Of a stretch of 64,000 nucleotides of DNA, positions 34,756 to 42,146 are shown in pieces (the stretch's first letter is position 1; each line of letters opens with the position of its first letter). Origin of the DNA: Gorillibacterium timonense (GTDB lineage: Bacteria > Bacillota > Bacilli > Paenibacillales > NBRC-103111); assembly GCF_001457415.1 (NCBI RefSeq), contig NZ_LN881722.1, positions 434,001-498,000 on the forward strand, in the 5' to 3' direction. The translations under genes and the position numbers were made by a program. The notes beneath the pieces were generated by a model. It saw only the letters and a list, made by a program, of their open reading frames with translations, searched no databases and had not been told where the DNA came from.

Positions 34756-35187
34756 ATGATGGGATGGATCATCTGGTTGGTGATTGCCGCTGTGCTGCTT
34801 GTCGCGGAAGTGTTTACCTTGACCTTTTATCTGCTGTGGCTCGGGATTGGCACCTTGGTCGGCGGGTTGGTCGCCTTGGTGCTGCCGGATGCGTATCTCG
34901 TACAGGTTGTCCTGGCCGGGGTTACGGCGCTTGCGCTTACGGTGTTTACGAAACCGCTCACAAAGAAGCTGCGGTCTTCGCGGGGATTTCGCGATGCGAT
35001 TGACGATCTGATCGGCAAGCAGGGCGTGGTGATGGAAGGGACCGGGGAGAACGGTCTCGGGATCGTCCGGATCGGCAACGAGACGTGGAGTGCGCGTTCG
35101 GATGCGCCGCTCATTCCGGGGGAACAGGTCATTATCGTTCATCGCGGGAGCACGGTTGTGGAAGTTCAAAAATGGGGAGGCATGTAG
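34756..35187 (+). CDS. NfeD-like membrane protein, short form
   Basis: ATG 34756 behind GGAGGTG. 143 residues: two to three hydrophobic segments in the first 75, then a C-terminal OB-fold-like part (L-I-G-K-Q-G-V-V, G-L-G-I-V-R-I-G-N-E-T-W-S-A-R-S, G-E-Q-V-I-I-V). This is the short NfeD form without protease domain that pairs with SPFH proteins, and an SPFH gene follows after 1 bp. Confidence 0.9.
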   Translation: MMGWIIWLVIAAVLLVAEVFTLTFYLLWLGIGTLVGGLVALVLPDAYLVQVVLAGVTALALTVFTKPLTKKLRSSRGFRDAIDDLIGKQGVVMEGTGENGLGIVRIGNETWSARSDAPLIPGEQVIIVHRGSTVVEVQKWGGM

Positions 35188-35188
35188 C

Positions 35189-36139
35189 ATGGAGAATGGA
35201 ATGATTATTGCGATTATTGTTGCGGTTCTGGTCGTGGTGCTCGTGGCCATGACGGTCAAGGTCGTTCCGCAGCAGCGGGTTGGGGTCGTCGAACGACTCG
35301 GGAAGTTTCATCGTCTTCTGACTCCCGGTCTTAATATTCTCATACCGATCATCGAGCAAGTTCGCGTCTATCACGACCTGCGGATTCAGCAGGCGAATGT
35401 GCCGCCGCAGACGGTTATCACGAAGGATAACGTGCAGGTGCAGATCGACAACATCATCTTCTATCAAGTCGTTGGACCGGAACAAGCTACGTACGGTATT
35501 CTCGACTATGTGTCCGGGGTGCGGAACATCACGACGGCGACGCTTCGGCAGATCATCGGGAAGATGGAGCTGGACGAAACCCTCTCCGGACGGGAAAAGA
35601 TCTCCTCCGAGATGCGTGTAGCTTTGGACGAAGCAACGGAAAAATGGGGCGTGCGCATCGAGCGCGTCGAGGTCGTGGACATCAAGCCACCGATGGATAT
35701 TCAGGAAGCGATGGATAAGCAGATGAAGGCGGAACGGAGCAAGCGGGCGATCGTGCTGGAAGCGGAAGCGGCCAAGCAGGATATGATCCTCCGCGCGGAA
35801 GGCGACAAGCAGAGCAAGATCCTGAAGGCCGAGGGCGAGCGGGAAGCGCGCATCCGTCAGGCGGAAGGCTTGCGCCAAGCACAGGAGCTGGAAGCGCTCG
35901 GTCAAGCGAAGGCGATCCATTCTGTTGCGGAAGCCGAGAAAGCGCGGATCGAGCTTCTGAAGCAAGCCGGTCTGGACGAGAATGTGCTTGCGTACAAATC
36001 GTTCGAGTCGCTGAACGAAATCGCCAAGGGATCCGCCAACAAGGTGTTCATCCCGACCGGGGCGATGGAAGCGCTCGGCAGCTTGGGCGCGATCGGCGAA
36101 GTGTTCAAGGCCAAAGGCGGCAAGGACACGGTGAAATAA
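35189..36139 (+). CDS. SPFH/Band 7 protein (QmcA/HflK-like, stomatin type)
   Basis: ATG 35189 eight bases after GGGGAGG. 316 residues. One N-terminal membrane helix (about 5-24) is followed by the Band 7 domain (V-P-Q-Q-R-V-G-V-V-E-R-L-G-K and V-D-I-K-P-P) and a long Ala/Glu/Lys coiled coil (about 165-265) with E-G-E/D-K-Q repeats. The stomatin branch pairs with short NfeD proteins in membrane microdomains. Transcribed with the NfeD gene. Confidence 0.92.
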   Translation: MENGMIIAIIVAVLVVVLVAMTVKVVPQQRVGVVERLGKFHRLLTPGLNILIPIIEQVRVYHDLRIQQANVPPQTVITKDNVQVQIDNIIFYQVVGPEQATYGILDYVSGVRNITTATLRQIIGKMELDETLSGREKISSEMRVALDEATEKWGVRIERVEVVDIKPPMDIQEAMDKQMKAERSKRAIVLEAEAAKQDMILRAEGDKQSKILKAEGEREARIRQAEGLRQAQELEALGQAKAIHSVAEAEKARIELLKQAGLDENVLAYKSFESLNEIAKGSANKVFIPTGAMEALGSLGAIGEVFKAKGGKDTVK

Positions 36140-36183
36140 ATCAGCATCGACGGGTGAACCCAAGCAGCATAGAACCACACATC

Positions 36184-36219
36184 ACGCCAGGTCCTCTCTT
36201 CATGGATCTGGCGTTTTCT
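36184..36219 (+). terminator. Terminator of the nfeD-SPFH operon
   Basis: ACGCCAG (36184-36190) pairs with CTGGCGT (36208-36214), with inner TCC/GGA, followed by TTTCTATC. Confidence 0.75.
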
Positions 36220-36269
36220 ATCTTTAGGTAGAAGGCAAGAACGATATTTATTGGTAGGAGGGATTTAGG

Positions 36270-36677
36270 ATGAGTCCTGGCAGATTTGGTGATAGCGGGG
36301 GAGGGTTCGGAGACTTTATGGTCACGGCCATACCTATCCTCATTGGGCTGGGTTTTGCTTTCTTTGTGGGGTTTATTGTGTTCGCTATAGTCAGAGGGGT
36401 TAAAGAATGGTCTAGAAATAACCGCATGCCCGTCCTCACGGTGCGCGCCCGCATTGTGAGCAAACGAAGCGATGTTCGCCACAGCAACGACTCTGACGGG
36501 AGCGGACCGATGTCTTCTTCGACAAGTACGGATTATTATGTGACCTATCAGTTGGACAGCGGCGAACGGATGGAATTCATGGTCCGCGACGGAGAATTCG
36601 GCCTTCTTGCGGAAGGGGATACCGGAGATCTGACGTACCAGGGGACCCGCTATCACGGCTTCAAGCGGTATTTGTAG
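36270..36677 (+). CDS. DUF2500 family membrane protein
   Basis: 135 residues behind GTAGGAGGG. One strong membrane helix (about 18-44) is followed by a beta-rich soluble domain: P-V-L-T-V-R-A-R-I-V-S-K-R, Y-Y-V-T-Y-Q-L-D-S-G-E-R-M-E-F, G-E-F-G-L-L-A-E-G-D and G-D-L-T-Y-Q-G-T-R-Y. These are DUF2500 features. Function unknown. Confidence 0.85.
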   Translation: MSPGRFGDSGGGFGDFMVTAIPILIGLGFAFFVGFIVFAIVRGVKEWSRNNRMPVLTVRARIVSKRSDVRHSNDSDGSGPMSSSTSTDYYVTYQLDSGERMEFMVRDGEFGLLAEGDTGDLTYQGTRYHGFKRYL

Positions 36678-36834
36678 GGAAGAACGAAAAGCATTCAGCT
36701 CAAAACCCATCATTCTCGAATCGATGCCCATCTTAGGTTGGCGCCGAACACACCCACATGATTAGGGGAGAAAGTGTTCGAGAAGGTGTTTGCCAATAAC
36801 GGGGGGCGGATCTGAAAAAGACAGAAAAAGAGAC

Positions 36835-36887
36835 CAAACAAGGCATCTTTCCCGCAGACTGCGGAGAAAGATGCCTTGTTTGCTTAA
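36835..36887. terminator. Bidirectional terminator between DUF2500 gene and udk
   Basis: A perfect 17-bp stem: CAAACAAGGCATCTTTC (36835-36851) with its complement at 36866-36882. The loop itself can pair as CCGCAG/CTGCGG. A/T tracts flank both sides. Confidence 0.85.
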
Positions 36888-36933
36888 AAACTTGGGCAGA
36901 TCGTGAATAACTTAGAATTCGAAGCTCAGCTGC

Positions 36934-37548
36934 TTACAAGTCTGAGAGATACCGTTCGATGCGGGCGGTGATAAAGGAGATGCCGATTTCATTCTCCCCG
37001 CCCTCGGGAATGATGAGGTCGGCGTATTTCTTCGAGGGCTCGACGAAGGCATCATGCATCGGCTTAACCGAGTGCATGTACTGCTCATGAACGGATTCGA
37101 GCGTGCGTGCGCGTTCGTTGATATCCCGCAGAATCCGCCGGAGAACACGCACATCGGATTCGGTGTCCACGAAGATCTTGATGTCGAGCATCTCGCGAAG
37201 CGTCTTGTCCACCAGCACATGCATGCCTTCCAGGATAACGACCGGACGGAGCTCGATTCGCTCGGTCTTCGGGGATCGGGTGTGGGTGGTAAAATCATAG
37301 GTCGGCATCTCGATCGCAGAGCCTTCCCTCAGCTGCATGAGCTGCCGAACCAAGAGAGCGTTGTCAAATGAATCCGGGTGGTCGTAATTGATATGCGTAC
37401 GTTCTTCAAAAGAGAGAGCGGAGCCGTCCGCGTAGTAATTATCTTGAGAGATCAGGGCGACATTGCTTTCCCCAAGCTTCTCGATGATCGAACGGGCTAC
37501 GGTCGTCTTCCCCGACCCCGTCCCGCCGGCAATTCCAATAATAAGCAC
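36934..37548 (-). CDS. udk: Uridine kinase
   Basis: I start at GTG 37548 (V-L-I-I-G-I-A-G-G), nine bases after AGGAGG; an upstream in-frame start would run through that site. 204 residues. Walker A is G-I-A-G-G-T-G-S-G-K-T-T. Further Udk motifs are I-S-Q-D-N-Y-Y, N-Y-D-H-P-D-S-F-D, P-T-Y-D-F-T-T-H-T-R and V-I-L-E-G-M-H-V-L. It phosphorylates uridine and cytidine for pyrimidine salvage. Monocistronic. Confidence 0.95.
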   Translation of the reverse strand: MLIIGIAGGTGSGKTTVARSIIEKLGESNVALISQDNYYADGSALSFEERTHINYDHPDSFDNALLVRQLMQLREGSAIEMPTYDFTTHTRSPKTERIELRPVVILEGMHVLVDKTLREMLDIKIFVDTESDVRVLRRILRDINERARTLESVHEQYMHSVKPMHDAFVEPSKKYADLIIPEGGENEIGISFITARIERYLSDL

Positions 37549-37667
37549 GTGAATCCTCCTAACATGATCATGCATGTCTCAAATTGTAACATAGCGGAGG
37601 GAAGCGGGACAATATAAGGAAGACATTCGCAAACGGCGTTCCCGAGCGGTGTCGAAAAATGGACAAA

Positions 37668-37697
37668 TCAAAAGCCCCCTGCGCTGGCAAGGGGCTT
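37668..37697 (-). terminator. Terminator of the 60-aa gene
   Basis: On the minus strand AAGCCCC pairs with GGGGCTT, followed by TTGATTTG; the plus-strand positions are 37672-37678 and 37691-37697. Confidence 0.65.
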
Positions 37698-37729
37698 GGT
37701 TGTTGGATATCCATTTATGTAGCGGAAGG

Positions 37730-37912
37730 TCAAACTGATATTTTGACCTTGTTCATCTCCGTCTTCACGAGTTGGGTCAATTCCTCTTCGTATCCCTTGG
37801 TAATCCGGTACTTGCGCACGAAGTCGTTGACGAATTGGCGAGCGTCCTTGGGTTGATAAATGCGGGCGAGTTCAATCAGGCTTTCCTTCACTTCATCGGT
37901 TTTTTTTGCCAC
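37730..37912 (-). CDS. Small conserved hypothetical protein
   Basis: 60 residues from GTG 37912 with GGGGAGGAAACC upstream. Acidic/basic helical protein (S-L-I-E-L-A-R-I-Y-Q-P-K-D-A-R-Q-F-V-N-D). No cysteine, membrane helix or known motif. The good ribosome site and following terminator support a real gene. Function unknown. Confidence 0.7.
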   Translation of the reverse strand: MAKKTDEVKESLIELARIYQPKDARQFVNDFVRKYRITKGYEEELTQLVKTEMNKVKISV

Positions 37913-38147
37913 TACGGTTTCCTCCCCATGAGTCGCATTTGTGGTGCCTGTATCTCTAAGATATACAAACTGCCTTGAGCTTAGAAATAATTAAACCGAA
38001 TCCGGCATTTTCAAACCGTTGCTTCATTGTACCACATTTGATTCGAGGATTGGGGGATTTGTGAGAAAATTAAGAAAATAGCCCTAATGGGTGTTCTCCC
38101 CATCGTGACAACCGAAATGGACCATGATCATCGCCTGAAAAGAAGAA

Positions 38148-38193
38148 AAACCACCCGATCATCGAGAGCATTAAGCCGATGATCGGGCGGTTT
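38148..38193 (-). terminator. Terminator of the metNIQ operon
   Basis: AAACCGCCCGATCATCG on the minus strand pairs with CGATGATCGGGTGGTTT, a 17-bp stem with one G-T pair, followed by TTCTTC. Confidence 0.85.
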
Positions 38194-38207
38194 GAATTGA
38201 GGAAGGA

Positions 38208-38996
38208 TCAGAACGCGGGAACGATCGCTTCGCCGTATTTCTCTTGAATGAACTTCTTGACGTCTTCGGAGTTCAGAGCCTTCGCCAGCTTCTGGATGGC
38301 GTCGGAATCCTTGTTGTCTTCACGGGAGACGAGGATGTTCACGTAAGGGGAATCCTTGTCTTCCAGGAAGAGGGCATCCTTCGACGGAGACAGCTTCGCT
38401 TCCAGCGCATAGTTGGTGTTGATCACAGCGGCATCGACTTCATCCAGGGTGCGGGGAATCATCGCAGCATCCAGCGGCTTAAAGACGAGCTTCTTGGCGT
38501 TCGAGGTGATGTCGGCTTCGGTAGCGGAGTAGCCTACGCCATCCTTCAGCTCGATCAAGCCGGCTTTCGCGACGAGAAGCAGCGCGCGGCTGAAGTTGCT
38601 GGGGTCGTTGGGAACCGCGATGGTTGCTCCATCTGCAAGTTCGTCAAGCTTCTTGATCTTGTTCGAGTAGATGCCAATCGGTTCGATGTGCACGCCGGTG
38701 ACGTTTACGAGGGAAAGGCCGCGTTCTTTATTTTGCTGTTCGAGATACGGGACATGCTGGAAGAAGTTCGCGTCGAGCTGCTTTTCCGCCACTTGGGTGT
38801 TCGGAAGCACGTAGTCGTTGAATACCTTCACTTCTAGCTTGATGCCTTCTTTTTCGAGGGCAGGCTTGATGTGCTCGAGAATCTCCGCGTGGGGAACGGC
38901 GGTCGCTCCGACCTTGAGCGTCTTATCGGATTTGCCGCAGGCGGCAAGGCTTGTTGCGAGAACCAGGGTAACGCCGAGTGCTAACCATTTTTTCAT
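38208..38996 (-). CDS. metQ: Methionine ABC transporter substrate-binding lipoprotein
   Basis: 262 residues. A lipoprotein signal has its lipobox S-L-A-A-C with Cys20. The NLPA fold is clear: V-G-A-T-A-V-P-H-A-E-I-L, D-A-N-F-F-Q-H-V-P-Y-L, I-A-V-P-N-D-P-S-N-F-S-R-A-L and V-I-N-T-N-Y-A. It captures methionine outside the membrane. It is the last gene of an operon with permease and ATPase genes under a SAM-I riboswitch. Confidence 0.95.
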   Translation of the reverse strand: MKKWLALGVTLVLATSLAACGKSDKTLKVGATAVPHAEILEHIKPALEKEGIKLEVKVFNDYVLPNTQVAEKQLDANFFQHVPYLEQQNKERGLSLVNVTGVHIEPIGIYSNKIKKLDELADGATIAVPNDPSNFSRALLLVAKAGLIELKDGVGYSATEADITSNAKKLVFKPLDAAMIPRTLDEVDAAVINTNYALEAKLSPSKDALFLEDKDSPYVNILVSREDNKDSDAIQKLAKALNSEDVKKFIQEKYGEAIVPAF

Positions 38997-39082
38997 GTAA
39001 AACCCCTCCGTTAATGAATAGATTATAATGAAGCTTTATCTTGAGCGTGTTGGTTAACACGCTGTTGAAACCGGGAGATGCG

Positions 39083-39874
39083 CTATTTGCGGATGTACCG
39101 CCGAACGAAAAAGTCTCCGAGCGTTTGCAAAACCTGAACGAGAATGACCAGTATGACGACGGTGACGAGCAGAATGCCAGGCTGGAAGCCGTAGTAGCCG
39201 AAGCGGATCGCCAGGTCGCCGAGCCCCCCTGCGCCGACGGCGCCGGCCATCGCCGTGTAGGAGACCAGGTTGACCGCCGTGATGGTGACGGCGGCGATCA
39301 GGCCGGAGCGTGATTCCGGCAGAAGCACGCGCAGGACGATCTGCGTGCGACTCGCTCCCATCGCCTGCGAGGCCTCGATGACGCCGCGATCGACCTCGCG
39401 CAGGCTGGTCTCGACGAGCCGTGCGAAGAACGGAGCCGCTGCGAAGACGAGTGGCGGAATCGCGCCTTGGACGTCGATGGTGGTGCCGACGATGAGCTTC
39501 GTCAGCGGGAAGGCGACGATCATCAGGATGATGAACGGGACGGAACGCAGGATGTTCACCACGAAGGAGAGCACCGCGTAGAGCGGCCGGTTCTGCAAGA
39601 GCTGCCCCGGAGAGCTCAGATAGAGCAGAATCCCGAGCGGCAGCCCGATGATCACGGTGAAGAGCACCGAGATGACGAGCATGAGCAGGGTGGAGATGAG
39701 ACCTTGGCCGATCTGCGGCCAGCTGATTGCATCGATCCACTCTTGCAGCTTGGAATCCGACGCGAGCGAGGCCAACCGGGTCAAGAGAACCGATCCGGGG
39801 CTATTCTTGGAGAACAGGTCCGCCAGACTCGACAAGCCGAGTGATTCCAGCGAGGCAATGAGAGTTCCGCTCAT
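39083..39874 (-). CDS. metI: Methionine ABC transporter permease
   Basis: 263 residues with five to six membrane helices. The EAA loop that contacts the ATPase is E-A-S-Q-A-M-G-A-S-R-T-Q-I, and the conserved V-N-L-V-S-Y-T-A-M-A-G-A-V-G-A-G-G-L-G-D is present. About 45 extra N-terminal residues precede the usual start of MetI proteins (W-P-Q-I-G-Q-G-L). The ATG overlaps the metN stop as ATGA, which supports the longer start, though a later start is possible. Confidence 0.93.
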   Translation of the reverse strand: MSGTLIASLESLGLSSLADLFSKNSPGSVLLTRLASLASDSKLQEWIDAISWPQIGQGLISTLLMLVISVLFTVIIGLPLGILLYLSSPGQLLQNRPLYAVLSFVVNILRSVPFIILMIVAFPLTKLIVGTTIDVQGAIPPLVFAAAPFFARLVETSLREVDRGVIEASQAMGASRTQIVLRVLLPESRSGLIAAVTITAVNLVSYTAMAGAVGAGGLGDLAIRFGYYGFQPGILLVTVVILVILVQVLQTLGDFFVRRYIRK

Positions 39875-40884
39875 AGAGTCTCCACCTCCACTCCCCGGCT
39901 GCGGAGCAGTCGGACGGTTTCGTCCACCTGCTCGGGCGTTCCGTTCAGATTGACGACAAGCTGCCCGTACGGCGTATCTTTCATGCGGGAGATGGTCCCC
40001 TGCAGAATGGCGAAGGAGGTGTCCGTCTCGCGCATCGTCTCATAGAGAACGGGCTCATACGTCTTATCGCCGATGAAGGTGATGCGGACGATGTTCCGGT
40101 TGCCGGCCGCCTTCTCTCGCTGGACGGCATCGCGCAGCTCTGCCGAGTCCTCGACCTGTTCGATGAATTCCTTGGTCGTCGGATGCTGGGGCCTCAGGAA
40201 CACATCCAGCACCGGCCCGGATTCGACGATTTGCCCGTCTTGGATGACGGCCAGTCGGTCGCAGACGGAGCGGATGACTTGCATCTCGTGGGTGATGAGC
40301 ACGATGGTGAGGCCGAAGCGGCGGTTGATGTCCCGGAGCAGAGCCAGGATGGAGGCGGTGGTCTGCGGATCAAGCGCCGATGTGGCTTCGTCGCAGAGCA
40401 GAACCTTCGGCTCCGCCGCGAGCGCTCGGGCGATGCCCACCCGCTGCTTTTGTCCTCCGGACAATTGAGCGGGATACTTGCTGCGATGCTCCTCGAGCCC
40501 GACCAGCTGGATCAGCTCGCTCACCCTGCGTTCGATCTCAGCCTTCGGCCGCTTCGCGAGGCGCAGCGGGAAGGCGATGTTATCCTGAACGGTGGCGGAG
40601 GACAGCAGGTTGAAGTGCTGGAAGATCATTCCGATCTTCCGACGCCACGCCTGCAGCTCCTCCAAAGGGAGAGCGGTGAGATCGGTGCCGCCGACGAGCA
40701 CTTGGCCCTCGGTCGGCCGCTCGAGGAGATTGATACATCGGAGCAGCGTACTTTTGCCAGCGCCGGAGTGTCCGATGATTCCGAAGATTTCACCGGGCTC
40801 GATAGCCAGATTGATGTCAGTCAGCGCCGGTACTTCGCTGCCGCCGACTAGATAGCTTTTGTGAAGATGCTGGAGGCGGATCAC
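39871..40884 (-). CDS. metN: Methionine ABC transporter ATP-binding protein
   Basis: 337 residues. Walker A is G-H-S-G-A-G-K-S-T (38-46), the signature is L-S-G-G-Q-K-Q-R, Walker B is V-L-L-C-D-E-A-T-S-A-L-D, and the switch histidine is I-T-H-E-M. Residues about 260-337 are the C-terminal NIL (ACT-like) domain, which binds methionine and causes trans-inhibition in characterised MetN. First gene of metN-metI-metQ. Confidence 0.96.
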   Translation of the reverse strand: MIRLQHLHKSYLVGGSEVPALTDINLAIEPGEIFGIIGHSGAGKSTLLRCINLLERPTEGQVLVGGTDLTALPLEELQAWRRKIGMIFQHFNLLSSATVQDNIAFPLRLAKRPKAEIERRVSELIQLVGLEEHRSKYPAQLSGGQKQRVGIARALAAEPKVLLCDEATSALDPQTTASILALLRDINRRFGLTIVLITHEMQVIRSVCDRLAVIQDGQIVESGPVLDVFLRPQHPTTKEFIEQVEDSAELRDAVQREKAAGNRNIVRITFIGDKTYEPVLYETMRETDTSFAILQGTISRMKDTPYGQLVVNLNGTPEQVDETVRLLRSRGVEVETL

Positions 40885-41062
40885 GGGTCAGCCGTCCTTT
40901 CCTAATTATTTGTATTCCTATTGAAATGCAGGGGATTTAAGCCGGAAGAGAGCCTATCCGATTGTCGATCGGGAGTTTTGCTTGAATGGCTCAGACCGAC
41001 AAGCCAAGTCTGAATGATTCGAAGCGAGGTTCCTGATCGGAAGAATCGGATGCGACACTCAA
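40885..41062. other. Long leader between the riboswitch terminator and metN
   Basis: About 178 nt without a gene. It ends with the metN ribosome site (AGGAAAGGAC region). No further riboswitch element was recognised. Confidence 0.4.
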
Positions 41063-41236
41063 ATGAAAAAGGCTCTTTTTCAAATGAAAAAGGGCCTTAG
41101 AAGGTTAACTCTTAGGGTCCCTTCTCATTTGCCGGAGCTGTTCGCTCCGCAGGAATTGGCACCAATTTTCTTGTCCGCAGGACAAGACGGTTGCCGGGCA
41201 TCATAGGGCCTTTCCCTCCGCCACTCTTAATAAGAA
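41063..41236 (-). ncRNA. SAM-I (S-box) riboswitch with terminator, upstream of metN
   Basis: On the minus strand the leader has the S-box core: TCTTATTAAGAGTGG, CGGAGGGAAAGGCCC, TATGATGCCCGGCAACC, a GTCTTGTCC/GGACAAGA arm (P3) and an ATTGGTGCCAATTC element, and it closes with the P1 partner. It is followed by a terminator, AAGGCCCTTTTTC...GAAAAAGAGCCTT (41098-41064), with T residues after it. High SAM should favour the terminator and shut off metNIQ. The gene starts about 180 nt beyond the terminator. Confidence 0.92.
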
Positions 41237-41274
41237 GAACCAAGCTATTCGGTTGTGATTTGACTATAGATTGG

Positions 41275-41304
41275 AGTATATAACATTCGGTGAGAATCTG
41301 TCAA
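41275..41304 (-). promoter_or_regulatory. Promoter of the metNIQ operon
   Basis: On the minus strand TTGACA (41304-41299), 18-bp spacer, TATACT (41280-41275). Transcription would start about 30 nt before the riboswitch P1 stem. Confidence 0.7.
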
Positions 41305-41439
41305 CGGGTGTTATCTTTTTCCTGAATATTGCTGGGATACGGTGGTTATTCGGATCGAAATGTATATCATGCGTTTTATCATGCATGTCCATTTTGACCC
41401 CTTATGTTTCAGTGGAAGCTTCTCCGGGTAAGCAATCCT

Positions 41440-41575
41440 TGTGTTTGTGGCGCTCCGCTCGAGGAGTGATCAGCTTCGCTCGAAGCTGAAGGGTCTCGGT
41501 GGCGTCGAGGCGGAAGCCGACCAGTTGGATAAGGAGCTGGACCGAGGCATAATTGTTGTCATGGTCAGTGATTGA
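41440..41575 (+). pseudogene. Probable remnant of a YflT-like general stress protein
   Basis: The frame L-R-S-K-L-K-G-L-G-G-V-E-A-E-A-D followed by Q-L-D-K-E-L-D-R-G-I-I-V-V-M-V ending at TGA 41573-41575 looks like the C-terminal helix-strand of general stress protein 17M/YflT-like proteins ('EA..Y..EL..G...V.V'). No N-terminal half or ribosome site is found upstream, so I treat it as a truncated leftover. Confidence 0.4.
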
Positions 41576-41718
41576 ATGAGGGGCGGGAACTTCACACCTC
41601 ACCTCATACTCTCTCTATAGCGTTATGACCTTTTCGGGTAATCGTTATGGCTAGGGCTAGCAGTCAGGCGGTCCGAAGAGATACATATAGGAATAACAAG
41701 TAATGGAGGGAATTCAAT

Positions 41719-41919
41719 ATGCAGACGGGTACGGTAAAATGGTTCAATGCGGAGAAAGGCTACGGCTTTATCACCTTGGAGGAGGGCGGCGATGTCTTCG
41801 TCCACTTCTCGGCGATTCAAGCCGATGGCTACAAATCGCTCGACGAAGGGCAGCGCGTTGAGTTCAATGTGGTACAGGGCGCTCGCGGTCCGCAAGCGGA
41901 ATCCGTGTATAAGTTGTAA
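41719..41919 (+). CDS. Cold-shock protein, CspA family
   Basis: 66 residues after TGGAGGG. Both nucleic-acid motifs are intact: RNP1 K-G-Y-G-F-I and RNP2 V-F-V-H-F. The start [11 protein letters not shown] is canonical. An RNA chaperone acting on single-stranded RNA or DNA. Monocistronic with its own terminator. GGGTAA at 41635 lacks a matching -35. Confidence 0.96.
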   Translation: MQTGTVKWFNAEKGYGFITLEEGGDVFVHFSAIQADGYKSLDEGQRVEFNVVQGARGPQAESVYKL

Positions 41920-41998
41920 GTTAGCGCTGCGTGGAACTTCCGAAGTGAAGCTCGATTGCGTTATGGCGGCGGTCCGTCGCTTGCGGCTCACGAAAACG

Positions 41999-42026
41999 GA
42001 ACTGCCCCGATGGGGCGGTTCTTTTT
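41999..42026 (+). terminator. Terminator of the cold-shock gene
   Basis: GAACTGCCCC (41999-42008) pairs with GGGGCGGTTC (42012-42021), one G-T pair, followed by TTTTT. Confidence 0.85.
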
Positions 42027-42146
42027 CCATTATGGGCGAGTGCTCATGTCTCCTGAATTCTCCACCGGATGAACGTGGTGTTTGCCTTTTCTCTCCCGGC
42101 AATATGCGGTATGGTAGAAGGGACAAGATGCAGGGAGGGGCTTCAA

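Noticed and set aside
35132-36178. 348-codon minus-strand open frame
   Set aside because: It is antisense to the SPFH gene, with Arg/Leu/His-rich shadow composition.
41271-41489. 72-codon frame near the metNIQ promoter
   Set aside because: It overlaps the promoter on the other strand and has no ribosome site.
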